A stretch of DNA of 64,000 bases from Buttiauxella agrestis (GCF_900446255.1 NZ_UIGI01000001.1:3064763-3128762), one strand, 5' to 3'; shown: positions 46,631 to 57,424, counted from the stretch's first letter. The notes: generated from the sequence alone by a model not told the origin. Program-made: numbers and translations.

Positions 46631-48283
46631 TTAACGGATGGACAGTAACGCATCAAACAGAGTTGATGCCGTCTGAAGCACCTGGGCATTCGCCAGGTAA
46701 TATTGTTGGAAACGCTGTAAGTTGCCGTACTCTTCGTCAAGGTTGACGCCAGAGATGGACTGCTGCTGATTACTTAACTGCGTGACCACGTTATTTTGTG
46801 TCGTGCTGGTGACTTTCAGCGTGCTGGTTTTGTTACCCACATCGCTGACCAGACTTGCGTAGGCATCGTTAAACGATTTATTGCCACCCACGACTTTACT
46901 TTTTTGCAAATCCAGCAGGGCCTGGGCGTTACGGTTATCGCTTTCACCTGAATCATTTGCACCGGCTAACGCCAGTTTGCTTTCATCAGTAATCGCGACT
47001 TCCATGTTAACAACCACATCAGACACAGGTTTAACAATGAAGCTGTCATTTTTGCTCGCAGGTGTACCACCAATTTCAAGCTTCAGTCCATCAAAGCTCA
47101 TGCTTTTACCATCAGTGGAGAGGCTAGCCTGAAATTGCTTATTGTCTGACAAGCGTGTCACTTGCCAGTCCTGGCCGTCGTAGACCACTTTGTAGTCGCT
47201 GGCCTGCACTTCCGAGCTGTTCGTCCTGGTTACAGTAAGCGAGGTATCTTTAGCAACATTGTTAGTGTTGCCCAGGGCTGATGGCCCACCGGCTTTAAAG
47301 AAAGCGTCACCAGGATTGCCATCTGCGTCAAAACCAGCTTTATGCTGCTGGTTAATAGCATCAGAAAACGCCAGAGCCAGTTGCCCCAGGCGGTTACGAG
47401 CGCCGTCCAAATCTTGTGAACGGAAGGTCAACATGCCGCCCAGCGTGCCGTTTTTCAGCTGATTCTCTGGGATTTCTGTCGTGCCTGAAACAGAGTCAAC
47501 ATAAGCAACCGTAATGCGCGAGGGATCAGCGCTGGATGAAACCGCCGCCAGCTTATTGGTTTTATCACCCTGAACCAGAGACAGGCCATTGGCGATAGAA
47601 ACGTTGTAAGTGCCGCCATCCTGAACGCTGACTTCCACGCCAACAATCTGGTTTAACTCACTCACCAGCTGATCACGTTGATCAAGCAAGTCGTTTGGTG
47701 TGGCACCCGCACCCACGCCGGTTAAGCGCGAAATCTGGTTATTCAGATTCGCAATCTGGCTGGCGTAGTTGTTGATTTGTTCCACGCTACTCTGGATTGC
47801 GGTATTTACCTGCTTATCCTGATCGCGCAGATACTGGTCCGTCACCTTAAATTGGTTTACCAGACCATTAGCGTTGCCAATCAATGCCTGTCGTGCCGCC
47901 GGATCTTCCGAGTTACTGACCAGCGTTTGCAAACCGGTGAAGAAACTCTGCATGGTGGTCGCCAGCGTATTGGTGGTGCCAGACAAAATATTGTCGATTT
48001 TCGACATTTGCTGGTACTGAGTATTCAGACCACTGCTTTGGGTTTGCGCCGCACGCAGTTGGTTAGTGATGAACGCATCATATTCACGTTGCACACCGCT
48101 GACTTGCACGCCATTACCAATCCAGCCACCTGCGCCCAGCGTACTTTGCGACTGCGACAACACGGTCGTCTGGCGGGTATAGCCTGTGACGTTATAGTTA
48201 GAAATGTTATTACTGACGGTATTCAGTGCCGCCTGGGCTGCACCCAGCCCACTCATGGCACTGTTAATCAGGCTACTGGACAT
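46631..48283 (-). CDS. flgK: FlgK, hook-filament junction protein 1 (HAP1)
   Basis: 550 aa (E. coli 547). Typical N-terminus MSSSLINSAMSGLGAAQAALNTVSNNISNYNVTGYTRQTTV and C-terminus SGVNLDEEYGNLQRFQQYYLANAQVLQTASTLFDALLSIR, which form the coiled-coil core of axial proteins. ATG at 48283. A sigma-28 promoter lies just upstream, so flgKL can be expressed late. Confidence 0.96.
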   Translation of the reverse strand: MSSSLINSAMSGLGAAQAALNTVSNNISNYNVTGYTRQTTVLSQSQSTLGAGGWIGNGVQVSGVQREYDAFITNQLRAAQTQSSGLNTQYQQMSKIDNILSGTTNTLATTMQSFFTGLQTLVSNSEDPAARQALIGNANGLVNQFKVTDQYLRDQDKQVNTAIQSSVEQINNYASQIANLNNQISRLTGVGAGATPNDLLDQRDQLVSELNQIVGVEVSVQDGGTYNVSIANGLSLVQGDKTNKLAAVSSSADPSRITVAYVDSVSGTTEIPENQLKNGTLGGMLTFRSQDLDGARNRLGQLALAFSDAINQQHKAGFDADGNPGDAFFKAGGPSALGNTNNVAKDTSLTVTRTNSSEVQASDYKVVYDGQDWQVTRLSDNKQFQASLSTDGKSMSFDGLKLEIGGTPASKNDSFIVKPVSDVVVNMEVAITDESKLALAGANDSGESDNRNAQALLDLQKSKVVGGNKSFNDAYASLVSDVGNKTSTLKVTSTTQNNVVTQLSNQQQSISGVNLDEEYGNLQRFQQYYLANAQVLQTASTLFDALLSIR

Positions 48284-48323
48284 GAAATTTCCTTAACGCG
48301 TTTATCACGATTCCTGTCAGTTA

Positions 48324-48350
48324 GTATCGGCAGCTGCTGGCGACACTTGA
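48324..48350 (-). promoter_or_regulatory. Sigma-28 (FliA) promoter of flgKL
   Basis: The minus strand reads TCAAGTGT, 11 bases, GCCGATAC, against consensus TAAAGTTT-N11-GCCGATAA. Spacing is exact, and seven of eight -10 bases and six of eight -35 bases match. Lies 41 bases upstream of the flgK ATG. Confidence 0.8.
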
Positions 48351-48368
48351 GGGTTTAATGAAGGCTAT

Positions 48369-49310
48369 TTAGAACAAATTGGATAAGTCATTGCTGTACG
48401 CTTTTGCGACCTTCTCACCCATCGCTTTCATCTGCTGAATCATGCCCGTCAATTTGCGGGCATAGTTTGGATCCGTAGCGTAACCCGCATTCTGTAAGGC
48501 TTGAGCGCCCTGCTCTGCGCTGTTGGCATTGGTCACGGCGGCGTAGCGTGGGTTACGTGTCAGCAAGCCGACGTAATCGGAAAGCGCTTCCAGATAAGAG
48601 CTGTAAACGCGGAATTTGGCCTTCACCTTTTTCGCCTCACCGTTTTCATACTCGGTGGTGGTGATCTCAGTCACCGGCCCTTTCCAGTTGCTGCTGGCTT
48701 TCACGCCAAACAGGTTAAAGCTCGGCTCGCCTTTCTCGGTGAGAATTTGACGCTGCCCCCAGCCTGATTCCAGCGCAGCCTGCGCCAGAATCAGGTGGTG
48801 CGGAATGCCGCTTTGCTCACTGGCCAGACGTGCAGGTAACGAAAGCTGCGCCAGGAAGTCTTTGCTATCCCCTGTTAGCGGCTCTTCGTTAGAAGGCGCT
48901 TTCGGGATTGCCTGGCGCACCATCTGCGTTAACGCCTGGTTCTGGAAGCTGGTGACCGTTTGCATATCAAACTTCATCGGCACTTTGCCTGCATCTTCCG
49001 TCGGATCCGCATTGCCGCCCATTTGCTCAACCATCATATCGGCCAGCCCAAGGCCTTTGGCACTGAGCTGTTGCGCGATTTGCTGGTCATAGATGCTGGT
49101 GTACATACGCGTTTGCTCACTGCTAAATAAGCCATCTTTGGGCAGCGCTTCACGCATGCTTTTCAGCATCATCTGCACGAACATCCCTTCCACCTGGCGA
49201 GCAACCGACTTCATATTGCCTTTAGGATCTTGCCCGGTTTTCGCTTTCAACTCGTTAAGAGAGTTAGCATCCCATGCCGCATTCGCCAGTGACTGGGTAT
49301 CGTTAAGCAT
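48369..49310 (-). CDS. flgJ: FlgJ, rod-cap protein and peptidoglycan hydrolase
   Basis: Bifunctional protein: the N-terminal half (about 1-150) is the rod scaffold (SVARQVEGMFVQMMLKSMREALPKDGLFSSEQTRMYTSIYDQQIAQQ). The C-terminal half is a glucosaminidase/muramidase domain with the catalytic Glu region ILAQAALESGWGQRQI. 313 aa from the ATG at 49310, same as E. coli; this ATG overlaps the flgI stop (TGATG). An upstream reading adds ten non-homologous residues. Confidence 0.95.
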   Translation of the reverse strand: MLNDTQSLANAAWDANSLNELKAKTGQDPKGNMKSVARQVEGMFVQMMLKSMREALPKDGLFSSEQTRMYTSIYDQQIAQQLSAKGLGLADMMVEQMGGNADPTEDAGKVPMKFDMQTVTSFQNQALTQMVRQAIPKAPSNEEPLTGDSKDFLAQLSLPARLASEQSGIPHHLILAQAALESGWGQRQILTEKGEPSFNLFGVKASSNWKGPVTEITTTEYENGEAKKVKAKFRVYSSYLEALSDYVGLLTRNPRYAAVTNANSAEQGAQALQNAGYATDPNYARKLTGMIQQMKAMGEKVAKAYSNDLSNLF

Positions 49311-50404
49311 CAGATGATTTCCACTTTGGCACGCAGGCAACCCGCGGTTTGCATAGATTGAAGAATCGACATCAATTCCATTGGCGATGCGCCCAGCGTG
49401 TTCAATGCCCGAACAACGTTATTCAGATTTGCGCTGGCGTTAACCCGTTGCAGCGCCCCGCCATTCTGGCGCAGGTCGATTTGCGTTTGCGGCGTGACCA
49501 CCGTTTGACCACCACCAAATGGCGTATCCGGTTGGCTCACTTGAGCCTGGCGATTCACCGTAACAGACAAGTTCCCCTGCGCCACGGCGCACGTATCGAG
49601 CGTCACTTCCTGGTTCATCACCACCGAACCGGTGCGTGAGTTGATAATCACTTTCGCATCCTGCGCAGGCATGTTGACTTCGAGATTCTGAATATCTGCC
49701 AGCAGACGCACCTGTGAACTGTTACCGGTTGGCACGCGAATTTGAATGGTGCGAGCGTCAAGCGCCGACGCACTGCCATAGCCACGCGAGCGGTTGATGG
49801 TGTCCGTGATTTGCTGCGCAAGAGTGAAATCGTCGTTGTTCAGTTGCAGGCTGATCATATTACCGGAGCCAAAGGTGCCCGGTAATTCACGCTCTATAAC
49901 CGCACCGTTGGTGATGCGCCCACCGTTAAGCTGGTTCACCTGAACGCTGCTGCCTCCCGCAGAAGCCCCGGCACCGCCGACTAAAATATTACCCTGTGCC
50001 AGGGCATAAACCTGGTTATCAACACCTTTTAACGGCGTCATTAACAATGTGCCGCCGCGCAGACTTTTGGCGTTACCCATCGAAGAAACCACCACGTCGA
50101 TGTTCTGCCCTGAGCGCGCAAATGCCGGGTATTTCGCCGTGACCATGACCGCCGCAACGTTCTTAAGCTGCATGTTGGTGCCCGCGGGAACGGTAATCCC
50201 CAACTGCGAAAGCATGTTGTTTAACGTCTGAGTGGTGAATGGCGTCTGGGTCGTCTGATCGCCCGTTCCATCAAGGCCAACCACAAGACCATAGCCAATC
50301 AGGGAGTTTTCACGCACGCCCTGAACCGTCGTCAGGTCGCGGATACGATCGGCCTGCGCCAGTGTCGCCACCAGCATCAGCAATCCGAATAAATATTTGG
50401 TCAT
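49310..50404 (-). CDS. flgI: FlgI, flagellar P-ring protein
   Basis: Forms the P ring in the peptidoglycan layer. 364 aa (E. coli 365). Short signal peptide [18 protein letters not shown], mature start [31 protein letters not shown], and the conserved [30 protein letters not shown] and C-terminal [14 protein letters not shown] with the two structural Cys residues. ATG at 50404, 11 bases after flgH. Confidence 0.96.
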   Translation of the reverse strand: MTKYLFGLLMLVATLAQADRIRDLTTVQGVRENSLIGYGLVVGLDGTGDQTTQTPFTTQTLNNMLSQLGITVPAGTNMQLKNVAAVMVTAKYPAFARSGQNIDVVVSSMGNAKSLRGGTLLMTPLKGVDNQVYALAQGNILVGGAGASAGGSSVQVNQLNGGRITNGAVIERELPGTFGSGNMISLQLNNDDFTLAQQITDTINRSRGYGSASALDARTIQIRVPTGNSSQVRLLADIQNLEVNMPAQDAKVIINSRTGSVVMNQEVTLDTCAVAQGNLSVTVNRQAQVSQPDTPFGGGQTVVTPQTQIDLRQNGGALQRVNASANLNNVVRALNTLGASPMELMSILQSMQTAGCLRAKVEII

Positions 50405-50415
50405 GTGTTCCTCGC

Positions 50416-51120
50416 TTACATCGGCGATAAATTAAGGAAGAAGCGTTGCAACCAGCCCATGTTCTGCGCTTCGTTGATGTAGCCGTTACCGACATACTCG
50501 ATACGCGCATCCGCCACCTGGGTTGATGACACGGTGTTGGTGCCACTGATGGTGCGAGGATTCACCACGCCGGAGAAACGAATAAATTCGGTGCCCTGGT
50601 TAATGGCTATCTGTTTTTCACCCACGACGTGCAGGTTGCCGTTTGCCAGCACCTGATCCACCGTCACGGTCAACGTTCCGCTAAAGGTGTTACTGGCGTT
50701 TGCCCCACCTTTACCGTTAAAGCTGTTGCCGCCACCGGCATCGACGTCCGCACGGTTGTTACCGAACAGGCCTTCGAGATAGCGCGGCGTGACATCAAAT
50801 CCAAAGTTTGTTTTGCCATCGCGGCTGGCATTTGCCGAAGAACTCTTACTGGCGCTGACATTTTCCTGGAGCACAATGGTCAACGTGTCACCAACGTTAC
50901 GTGGGCGGCGGTCTTCAAACAGCGGTTGATACCCATAGTTCACCGGTTGCGCCGTCTGGAAAATAGAACCATTGATTACCGGTGCAGGGCCAGGCACTGG
51001 CTGGGCGGTCGTCGCACCTTCCACCAGCGGTTTAGTTGGTATCAGCGCACAGCCACTTGTGGCGAGCACCAGACACATCAAGACAGGACGAAGAACCATT
51101 GGGTTTTGCATTGCTTTCAT
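50416..51120 (-). CDS. flgH: FlgH, flagellar L-ring lipoprotein
   Basis: Outer-membrane L-ring protein. Lipobox LATSGC (Cys at about 24), then [84 protein letters not shown], and the C-terminal [19 protein letters not shown]. 234 aa from the ATG at 51120; an ATG at 51111 would give 231 (E. coli 232), and the true start is uncertain between them. Confidence 0.95.
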   Translation of the reverse strand: MKAMQNPMVLRPVLMCLVLATSGCALIPTKPLVEGATTAQPVPGPAPVINGSIFQTAQPVNYGYQPLFEDRRPRNVGDTLTIVLQENVSASKSSSANASRDGKTNFGFDVTPRYLEGLFGNNRADVDAGGGNSFNGKGGANASNTFSGTLTVTVDQVLANGNLHVVGEKQIAINQGTEFIRFSGVVNPRTISGTNTVSSTQVADARIEYVGNGYINEAQNMGWLQRFFLNLSPM

Positions 51121-51174
51121 CTTCAGGTCATTCAGATAAAGACAGCCGGTGCATAAAACGCACCGGCAAACGCC

Positions 51175-51969
<795 letters not shown>

Positions 51970-51988
51970 TTAGTTTCGCGGCTGATTA

Positions 51989-52744
51989 TCATGTCATCGA
52001 CAACAGCTGATTCGCCCGCTGCTCGTTTTCATCCACGCTTGAAATAATTTTCATCTGCATCTCAAAACGACGAGCATTGGAAATCATGTCAGCCATGGCT
52101 TCTACCGGCTTAACGTTGCTGCCTTCCAGCACGCCAGGCATCAACGTGATGGATGCGTCAGCTTGCAACGTCGCACCACGCGTGGCCTGAGCGGCAGCAC
52201 TCGGTCGGAAAAACCCGTCATCACCGCGCACCACTTCAAGGCCAGTGGCTTTCACCAGCTTCAGACGGCCAATCGGTGCCACGGTATTGGGCTGGTCACC
52301 TGCGTTAAGCGCAGAAATGGTGCCATCCGCCGCGATAGTCAGCTCTGAACCCTGAGGCACGGCAATCGGGCCACCTTCGCCCATCACCGGTTGCCCGCCG
52401 ATGGTCAGTTGCCCGGCAGGACTCACCTGCATATTGCCGTTGCGGGTATAAGCTTCAGTACCATCAGCACTTTGTACCGCCAGCCAACCGTCTTGTTGCA
52501 GCGCAACATCCAGCGGGCGTTGGGTGTAATCAAGCTGACCTTGCGACATATCCACGCCTGGCGTTGAAGCTGTCACCAGGGTGCGCGTCGGCAAAGATAG
52601 CCCTTCCACCGGAACCGCACGCAAAGCGGTAAGCTGTGCGCGAAAGCCCGGCGTTGAAGCGTTTGCCAGGTTGCTGGCCGTCACCGCTTGTTGGTTCAGC
52701 GTCTGACTGGCCGCACCCATGGCGGTATAAATTGCGTGATCCAT
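51989..52744 (-). CDS. flgF: FlgF, proximal rod protein
   Basis: Rod component. 251 aa, as in E. coli. N-terminus MDHAIYTAMGAASQTLNQQAVTASNLANASTPGFRAQLTALRAVPVEG and C-terminus EAMADMISNARRFEMQMKIISSVDENEQRANQLLSMT match the family. ATG at 52744, 19 bases after flgE. Confidence 0.96.
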   Translation of the reverse strand: MDHAIYTAMGAASQTLNQQAVTASNLANASTPGFRAQLTALRAVPVEGLSLPTRTLVTASTPGVDMSQGQLDYTQRPLDVALQQDGWLAVQSADGTEAYTRNGNMQVSPAGQLTIGGQPVMGEGGPIAVPQGSELTIAADGTISALNAGDQPNTVAPIGRLKLVKATGLEVVRGDDGFFRPSAAAQATRGATLQADASITLMPGVLEGSNVKPVEAMADMISNARRFEMQMKIISSVDENEQRANQLLSMT

Positions 52745-52763
52745 TAAGCTATCCCGTCAGTGA

Positions 52764-54017
52764 TTAGCGCAGGTTAACCAGGGTGTTGAGGATCTGGTCC
52801 TGGGTTTTGATGGTCTGTGCGTTGGACTGATAGTTACGCTGCGCGACAATCATATTGACCAGTTCTTTACTCAGATCGACGTTCGAGGACTCCAGCGCAC
52901 CGTTGGTCAGCGTGCCGAAGTTACCGGAACCCGCCGTCCCCAGCAGGGCAACACCTGAAGCATTGGACGCAGACCACACGTTGTTACCTTCAGAAGACAG
53001 ACCTTCCGGGTTTGCAAAGTTGGACAGAACAATCTGGCCTAACAGCTGGGTTTGCTCGTTGGAGTAATTACCCACAATGCTGCCGTCTTCGTTAATCTGA
53101 TAGCTCACCAGGTCACCTGGCTTATAGCCATCCTGGTTTGCCGCCACGATGTTGTTGGAGCCGGTGTTCTGCTGCATGGAGTTCAACAGGCTGAAGGTGA
53201 AATTCACCGCCGGTGCACCATTCAGTGCGCCTGTCTGGATGTTGAACTGCGGCGTGGTACTGGTGAGAACCTGACCCGGGTTGGCTGGATCTGGCGTGGT
53301 GACGTTATCAATGGTGCCATTGGCATTAAAGTTAATCGCCCCCGCACGTACCGCTGGAGACTTGGCAACGCTGCTGTCCTGGGTGTACATATCCCATTTG
53401 TTGTCAGCGGTTTTCACGTAGAACACGTTCATGTCATGGGTGTTACCCAGTGAATCAAAAACGGTGATCGAGCCTTTTTTGTTATACGTTGCTGAGTTTG
53501 TGGCATCAAAAGGACTCACTTCAGGCACTTTGTCTGAGGAGTTCAGGTTGATTTGCATCGAAGCCTGAGTCGTCAGTTTCGCCGCCATCAGGGTATTAGG
53601 AACAGACAGCCCCACCGGGTTCGCCCCTTCCTGAATGGTTGGCGGAGTACCGGTCGCCGGATAACCCGTCAGTTGCATTCCCTGCATGTTCACCAGATTA
53701 CGGTTTTCATCCAGTTTGAACTGGCCGTTACGGCTGTAATAAACAGAACCGTTGGTATCGACCAGGCGGAAGAAACCATTCTGGCTGATAGCCACATCCA
53801 GGCCGCGCCCGGTATTGGTTGTAGTACCGTCGTTAAAGTCCTGGGTGATACCCGCAACTTTTACGCCCAGGCCCACTTTCGAGCCTGCAAACATATCGGC
53901 AAACGAAACGCTGCCGGACTTAAAACCGTAGGTGGCGGAGTTGGCAATGTTGTTACCAATCACATCCAGGTTGGTGGCCGCAGCATTCAGGCCGCTGACC
54001 GCTTGAGAAAAGCCCAT
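52764..54017 (-). CDS. flgE: FlgE, flagellar hook protein
   Basis: Hook subunit. 417 aa against 402 in E. coli, with the extra length in the surface-exposed middle (around TTPDPANPGQVLTSTTPQFN). Conserved ends: MGFSQAVSGLNAAATNLDVIGNNIANSATYGFKSG and NVDLSKELVNMIVAQRNYQSNAQTIKTQDQILNTLVNLR. ATG at 54017. Confidence 0.97.
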   Translation of the reverse strand: MGFSQAVSGLNAAATNLDVIGNNIANSATYGFKSGSVSFADMFAGSKVGLGVKVAGITQDFNDGTTTNTGRGLDVAISQNGFFRLVDTNGSVYYSRNGQFKLDENRNLVNMQGMQLTGYPATGTPPTIQEGANPVGLSVPNTLMAAKLTTQASMQINLNSSDKVPEVSPFDATNSATYNKKGSITVFDSLGNTHDMNVFYVKTADNKWDMYTQDSSVAKSPAVRAGAINFNANGTIDNVTTPDPANPGQVLTSTTPQFNIQTGALNGAPAVNFTFSLLNSMQQNTGSNNIVAANQDGYKPGDLVSYQINEDGSIVGNYSNEQTQLLGQIVLSNFANPEGLSSEGNNVWSASNASGVALLGTAGSGNFGTLTNGALESSNVDLSKELVNMIVAQRNYQSNAQTIKTQDQILNTLVNLR

Positions 54018-54044
54018 GTTTTACTCCTGCAAAGGGTTGGAGGC

Positions 54045-54722
54045 TTAGATAATCTGCCTGATATCGTCGAGGGTTGAGGTGCCGTAAGTACCGAGGTCGA
54101 GCAAGGTCTTGCCGTTACTGAGCGTGACACCGTTGACCAACGCAAAATTCAGCGGTTGAGCAACCAGTTGTGTCCCGCCATTACTGGCATTGATGGCAAC
54201 GTTATAAGCGCCGTCCGGCACTGTCGTCCCATCGGTCGCGGTGCCATCCCACGTGAAGGTATGAACCCCTGCACTAAGCGCACCAATATCGAGCGTACGA
54301 ACCACTTTGCCGGTGTTATCGGTGATGGTTGCGGTGACTTTATCCGCCCCCTGTTGCAACTCAACACCAAACGGCGTGGTCGCTTCACTGCCCGCCAAAA
54401 TTTTCGAACCAGGGATCATCACGCCATGGCCAATCAGAGCGCTGGCCTGCACAGACTGGTTATTGGTCAACTGACCAGACACAGAACCGAGCGTGGTGTT
54501 GAGTTTTTCAATGCCGCTCACGGTGCTGATTTGCGCCAGCTGGGTAGTCAGTTCGTTGTTTTGCAGAGGGTTGGTCGGGTCCTGGTTTTTCAACTGCGCA
54601 ACGAGCAGCGTCAAAAAGCTACTCTGTAGATCGGCTGCATTGTTCCCGGTAATGCTGCTATTACCCGATAAAGTATTAACACCACTGGTCGTGGTGTCGT
54701 TCATATTAACGGCGATGCCCAT
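54045..54722 (-). CDS. flgD: FlgD, hook-capping scaffold protein
   Basis: Transient cap needed for hook polymerisation. 225 aa (E. coli 231). Conserved N-terminal segment LQSSFLTLLVAQLKNQDPTNPLQNNELTTQLAQISTVSGIEKLN, then FlgD Ig-like/tudor parts with VHTFTWDGTATDGTTVPDGAYN. ATG at 54722, 11 bases after flgC. Confidence 0.96.
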   Translation of the reverse strand: MGIAVNMNDTTTSGVNTLSGNSSITGNNAADLQSSFLTLLVAQLKNQDPTNPLQNNELTTQLAQISTVSGIEKLNTTLGSVSGQLTNNQSVQASALIGHGVMIPGSKILAGSEATTPFGVELQQGADKVTATITDNTGKVVRTLDIGALSAGVHTFTWDGTATDGTTVPDGAYNVAINASNGGTQLVAQPLNFALVNGVTLSNGKTLLDLGTYGTSTLDDIRQII

Positions 54723-54733
54723 CAGTCACTCCT

Positions 54734-55138
54734 TTACTGACCCAAAGTCAGGGTTTTCAACATCATGCTTTTCACGGTGTTGAGCACTTCAACGTTGGCC
54801 TGATAGCTGCGTGACGCCGACATGCTGTTGACCATCTCACCCACTACGTCCACGTTTGGCATCCGCACATAACCTTTGGCATCGGCCAGCGGGTTCCCCG
54901 GTTGGAACACCAGTTTGTCCTGCTCCTGGCTTTCCTGAATACCCGTCACCTTTACGCCACCCGTTTCAGCACCCGGAGCGGCATCGACCTGGAAAATAAC
55001 CTGCTTAGCGCGATAAGGTTGGCCGTCCGGGCCAGTGGCGCTATCTGCGTTAGCCAGGTTACTCGCCGCCACGTTCATCCGCTTGGACTGCGCCGTCATT
55101 GCCGAACCGGCAATATCAAAAATATTCAGTAATGCCAT
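54734..55138 (-). CDS. flgC: FlgC, proximal rod protein
   Basis: Rod component. 134 aa, as in E. coli. [36 protein letters not shown] at the start and [35 protein letters not shown] at the end are the family hallmarks. ATG at 55138, three bases after flgB. Confidence 0.97.
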   Translation of the reverse strand: MALLNIFDIAGSAMTAQSKRMNVAASNLANADSATGPDGQPYRAKQVIFQVDAAPGAETGGVKVTGIQESQEQDKLVFQPGNPLADAKGYVRMPNVDVVGEMVNSMSASRSYQANVEVLNTVKSMMLKTLTLGQ

Positions 55139-55141
55139 CTA

Positions 55142-55558
55142 TTAGCCACCCTGTTGCAGCACAGACATCATGCCCTTGATTTGGCCGCCGAGGACCGTGA
55201 GATCGGATTGATATTTCAGGCTGTTATCGGCAAATTGCGTACGTTCGCGGTCCATATCGACGGTGTTGCCATCCATAGATGGCTGGTCAGGAACGCGGTA
55301 GAGGAGATCAAGAGAAGGTGTTGTTTGTGTCGCCGCCGGAATATGGCGTGCGGAGGTGAGCGCGAGCGCAACACCGCTGCCTTCGGCACGGCCTCTTTCC
55401 ATCACTTTTTTCATTTCACTGGCAAAATCAATATCGCGAGCCTGATAGCCCGGGGTATCCGCATTGGCGATATTTGCGGCCAGAATTTCCTGACGCTGGG
55501 CACGCAAATTAATCGCTTCTTGCTGAAATCGCAGTGAAGCATCCAGTTTGTCTAGCAT
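55142..55558 (-). CDS. flgB: FlgB, proximal rod protein
   Basis: Rod component and first gene of flgBCDEFGHIJ. 138 aa (E. coli 138). [26 protein letters not shown] and the C-terminal [30 protein letters not shown] are typical. ATG at 55558 behind GGAGGGAAC. Divergent from flgA over 152 bases with a FlhDC-like box. Confidence 0.97.
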   Translation of the reverse strand: MLDKLDASLRFQQEAINLRAQRQEILAANIANADTPGYQARDIDFASEMKKVMERGRAEGSGVALALTSARHIPAATQTTPSLDLLYRVPDQPSMDGNTVDMDRERTQFADNSLKYQSDLTVLGGQIKGMMSVLQQGG

Positions 55559-55617
55559 GTTCCCTCCGCATAATTAGGATTTGTCCGACAGCTTAAATCC
55601 CCTTACGCGTGCGTTAT

Positions 55618-55657
55618 CGTTGGAATAGACACAAAATGGGTCGCTATTTGTCGCCTT
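55618..55657. promoter_or_regulatory. FlhDC-like activator region between flgB and flgA
   Basis: On the minus strand AAGGCGACAAATAGCG (55642-55657) closely resembles the FlhD4C2 half-site AATGGCAGAAATAGCG. A poorer inverted half-site lies about 12 bases further on. It is placed to activate the class II flgB and flgA operons. Confidence 0.5.
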
Positions 55658-55710
55658 GATCAATTCGGTGTGCGGTTAAAATCACTGCAACCTGAACAAG
55701 GAGAAGCGAG

Positions 55711-56370
55711 ATGGCTGGACTAAAAACCTGGAGCACAATTGCCCTTTTACTGGCCTGCCCGCAGGCTTTCGCCAGTATTCTGGACGCACCATTGACCCAG
55801 TTTTTTCAGCAACGTCTGGTGGGTATAAGCAATGAAGTGTCGGTGATTGTAAAAACGCCGGATGCACAATTGCCTCCCTGCCCACTTCCCGATTTTTCGA
55901 TGCCGGGCAATGGTCGTTTATGGGGCAATGTGAGCGTTCTGGCACGATGCGGAAACGAGAAGCGCTATATTCAGGCAGAAGTGCAAGCTACCGGGAACTA
56001 CGTGGTGGCAGCGCTTGCACTGCCGCGTGGCACGGTGATCAATGAAAGTCAGGTGCAGCTCAAGCGTGGGCGTTTAGACCAATTGCCTCCGCGTGCAATG
56101 CTGGATATCAACCAGGCCAGCAGTGCTGTAACGCTGCGTGATATCGCCCCCAATCAGCCCATTATGTTGTCCATGGTACGCCAGTCCTGGCGTGTGAAAG
56201 CCGGACAGCGAGTGCAAGTCGTCGCCGCAGGGGAAGGTTTTAGCGTGAACAGCGAAGGCAAAGCGCTGAATAATGCGGCGGTGGCGCAGAATGCGCGAGT
56301 ACGAATGGATTCTGGTCAGATTGTGAGCGGCGTCGTCGGCACTGATGGGAATATTCTGATTAATCTATAA
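55711..56370 (+). CDS. flgA: FlgA, P-ring assembly chaperone
   Basis: Periplasmic chaperone for FlgI. 219 aa, as in E. coli. Signal peptide MAGLKTWSTIALLLACPQAFA, then an SAF-like C-terminal domain (TVINESQVQLKRGRLDQLPPRAM to the end, QIVSGVVGTDGNILINL). AAGGAG upstream. First gene of flgAMN; flgM and flgN also have their own sigma-28 promoter. Confidence 0.95.
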   Translation: MAGLKTWSTIALLLACPQAFASILDAPLTQFFQQRLVGISNEVSVIVKTPDAQLPPCPLPDFSMPGNGRLWGNVSVLARCGNEKRYIQAEVQATGNYVVAALALPRGTVINESQVQLKRGRLDQLPPRAMLDINQASSAVTLRDIAPNQPIMLSMVRQSWRVKAGQRVQVVAAGEGFSVNSEGKALNNAAVAQNARVRMDSGQIVSGVVGTDGNILINL

Positions 56371-56396
56371 TATTCCACTGGCGATTAAGAAGGCTA

Positions 56397-56423
56397 TAAA
56401 GGTTCTGCGGCGACTGCCGATAG
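56397..56423 (+). promoter_or_regulatory. Sigma-28 (FliA) promoter of flgMN
   Basis: TAAAGGTT, 11 bases, GCCGATAG: exact spacing and seven of eight matches in each element of TAAAGTTT-N11-GCCGATAA. Lies 67 bases upstream of the flgM ATG, giving the known late feedback loop on the anti-sigma factor. Confidence 0.9.
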
Positions 56424-56489
56424 TGTGTTAACAGATGATAGATATTGGCAGGCTCTCGTGCAGTGGGCCACCTCGATGAGGATAGAATA

Positions 56490-56783
56490 ATGAGTATTGA
56501 TCGCACATCTCCTTTGAAACCGGTAAGCACCGTACAACCGCGTGAAACGTCAGAAGCTCCGCTCCAAAAGAGCCGTCTGGAAAAGAGCACGACACCAAAC
56601 AGCACCAATGTGACACTCAGCGATGCGCAGGCGAAGTTAGTCCAGCCGGGCAGCGGTGATATCAATATGGAACGCGTTGAAGCACTCAAAACTGCTATCC
56701 GCAATGGTGAGCTAAAAATGGATACCGGCAAAATCGCCGATGCACTCATCCAGGAAGCTCAGAGCTATATATTGAGTAAATAA
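56490..56783 (+). CDS. flgM: FlgM, anti-sigma-28 factor
   Basis: Binds FliA until the hook is finished and FlgM is exported. 97 aa from the ATG at 56490 ([20 protein letters not shown]), as in E. coli; the sigma-binding C-terminal half [33 protein letters not shown] is fully conserved. The central linker is variable. GAGGATAG gives the ribosome-binding site; codons upstream of 56490 are leader. Confidence 0.96.
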   Translation: MSIDRTSPLKPVSTVQPRETSEAPLQKSRLEKSTTPNSTNVTLSDAQAKLVQPGSGDINMERVEALKTAIRNGELKMDTGKIADALIQEAQSYILSK

Positions 56784-56787
56784 TTGC

Positions 56788-57213
56788 ATGAATCGTCTGT
56801 TAGAAGTGATGGATCAAATGACTGTGGTGCTCAACTCTCTCAAAGAGGTGATGGACGCCGAGCAGCAACAATTATCCGCAGGCCATGTAAATGGCAGTAC
56901 ATTACAGCGTATTACCGAAGATAAAAGCTCGTTGCTGGCAACGCTTGATTATCTCGAGCAGCTTCGCCGTGCCGAACAGAATGCACATAACACAAGCAGC
57001 ACGGATATCAGCCAGCGTTGGCAGACGATTACGCAAAAAACGCAGCATTTACGTGATATCAATCAGCACAACGGTTGGCTATTAGAAGATCAGCTGGCGC
57101 GCAATGAAGAAGCGCTGGCAGTGCTCAAGCCACATCAGGAACCGAATCTATACGGTGCTGACGGGCAAGCGACGACGGTGAGTCGTGGCGGCAATAAAAA
57201 AATAACGATTTAG
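56788..57213 (+). CDS. flgN: FlgN, export chaperone for FlgK and FlgL
   Basis: Cytoplasmic coiled-coil chaperone. 141 aa (E. coli 138). MNRLLEVMDQMTVVLNSLKEVMDAEQQQLSAG, SSLLATLDYLEQLRR and QHNGWLLEDQLARNEEALAVLKPHQEPNLYGADGQ match the family. ATG at 56788, four bases after flgM. In E. coli the next gene is murJ; here it is xdhA. Confidence 0.95.
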   Translation: MNRLLEVMDQMTVVLNSLKEVMDAEQQQLSAGHVNGSTLQRITEDKSSLLATLDYLEQLRRAEQNAHNTSSTDISQRWQTITQKTQHLRDINQHNGWLLEDQLARNEEALAVLKPHQEPNLYGADGQATTVSRGGNKKITI

Positions 57214-57228
57214 CGCCATCAAAATTCG

Positions 57229-57261
57229 AGTGAGGGACCGCCTTAAAGGCGAGTCCTCACT
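57229..57261 (+). terminator. Imperfect hairpin after flgN
   Basis: GTGAGGGACCGCC-TTAAA-GGCGAGTCCTCAC pairs along 13 bp with one bulged A. No T-run follows, so it may be a weak terminator or processing site at the junction with the xdh genes. Confidence 0.5.
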
Positions 57262-57276
57262 AAACATCTCGTCGAT

Positions 57277-57307
57277 TTATCATAATGATCATCGTCTATC
57301 ATTGTGA
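57277..57307. promoter_or_regulatory. Candidate enhancer site for the sigma-54 activator upstream of xdhA
   Basis: TTATCATAATGATCA (57277-57291), followed by a half-site TATCATTGTGA (57297-57307). Similar sequences precede ygeW (63146-63186). About 130 bases upstream of the -24/-12 promoter, a usual distance for an enhancer. Assignment to YgeV is inferred. Confidence 0.45.
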
Positions 57308-57408
57308 GAAAACATCCCCTGCTCCTGACACCATTCCCTTCCTGAACAACAGCTTGTTTTCCAATGACCATCACAGTTTTTTCATAAGAAATGGCCGTTA
57401 GCAATGAC

Positions 57409-57424
57409 TGGCGTACATCTTGCT
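57409..57424 (+). promoter_or_regulatory. Sigma-54 promoter of xdhABC
   Basis: TGGC-GTACATC-TTGCT: GG and GC are separated by exactly ten bases, and the TGGC and TTGCT elements match the RpoN consensus. Lies 55 bases upstream of the xdhA ATG, and the cluster encodes its own sigma-54 activator. Confidence 0.75.
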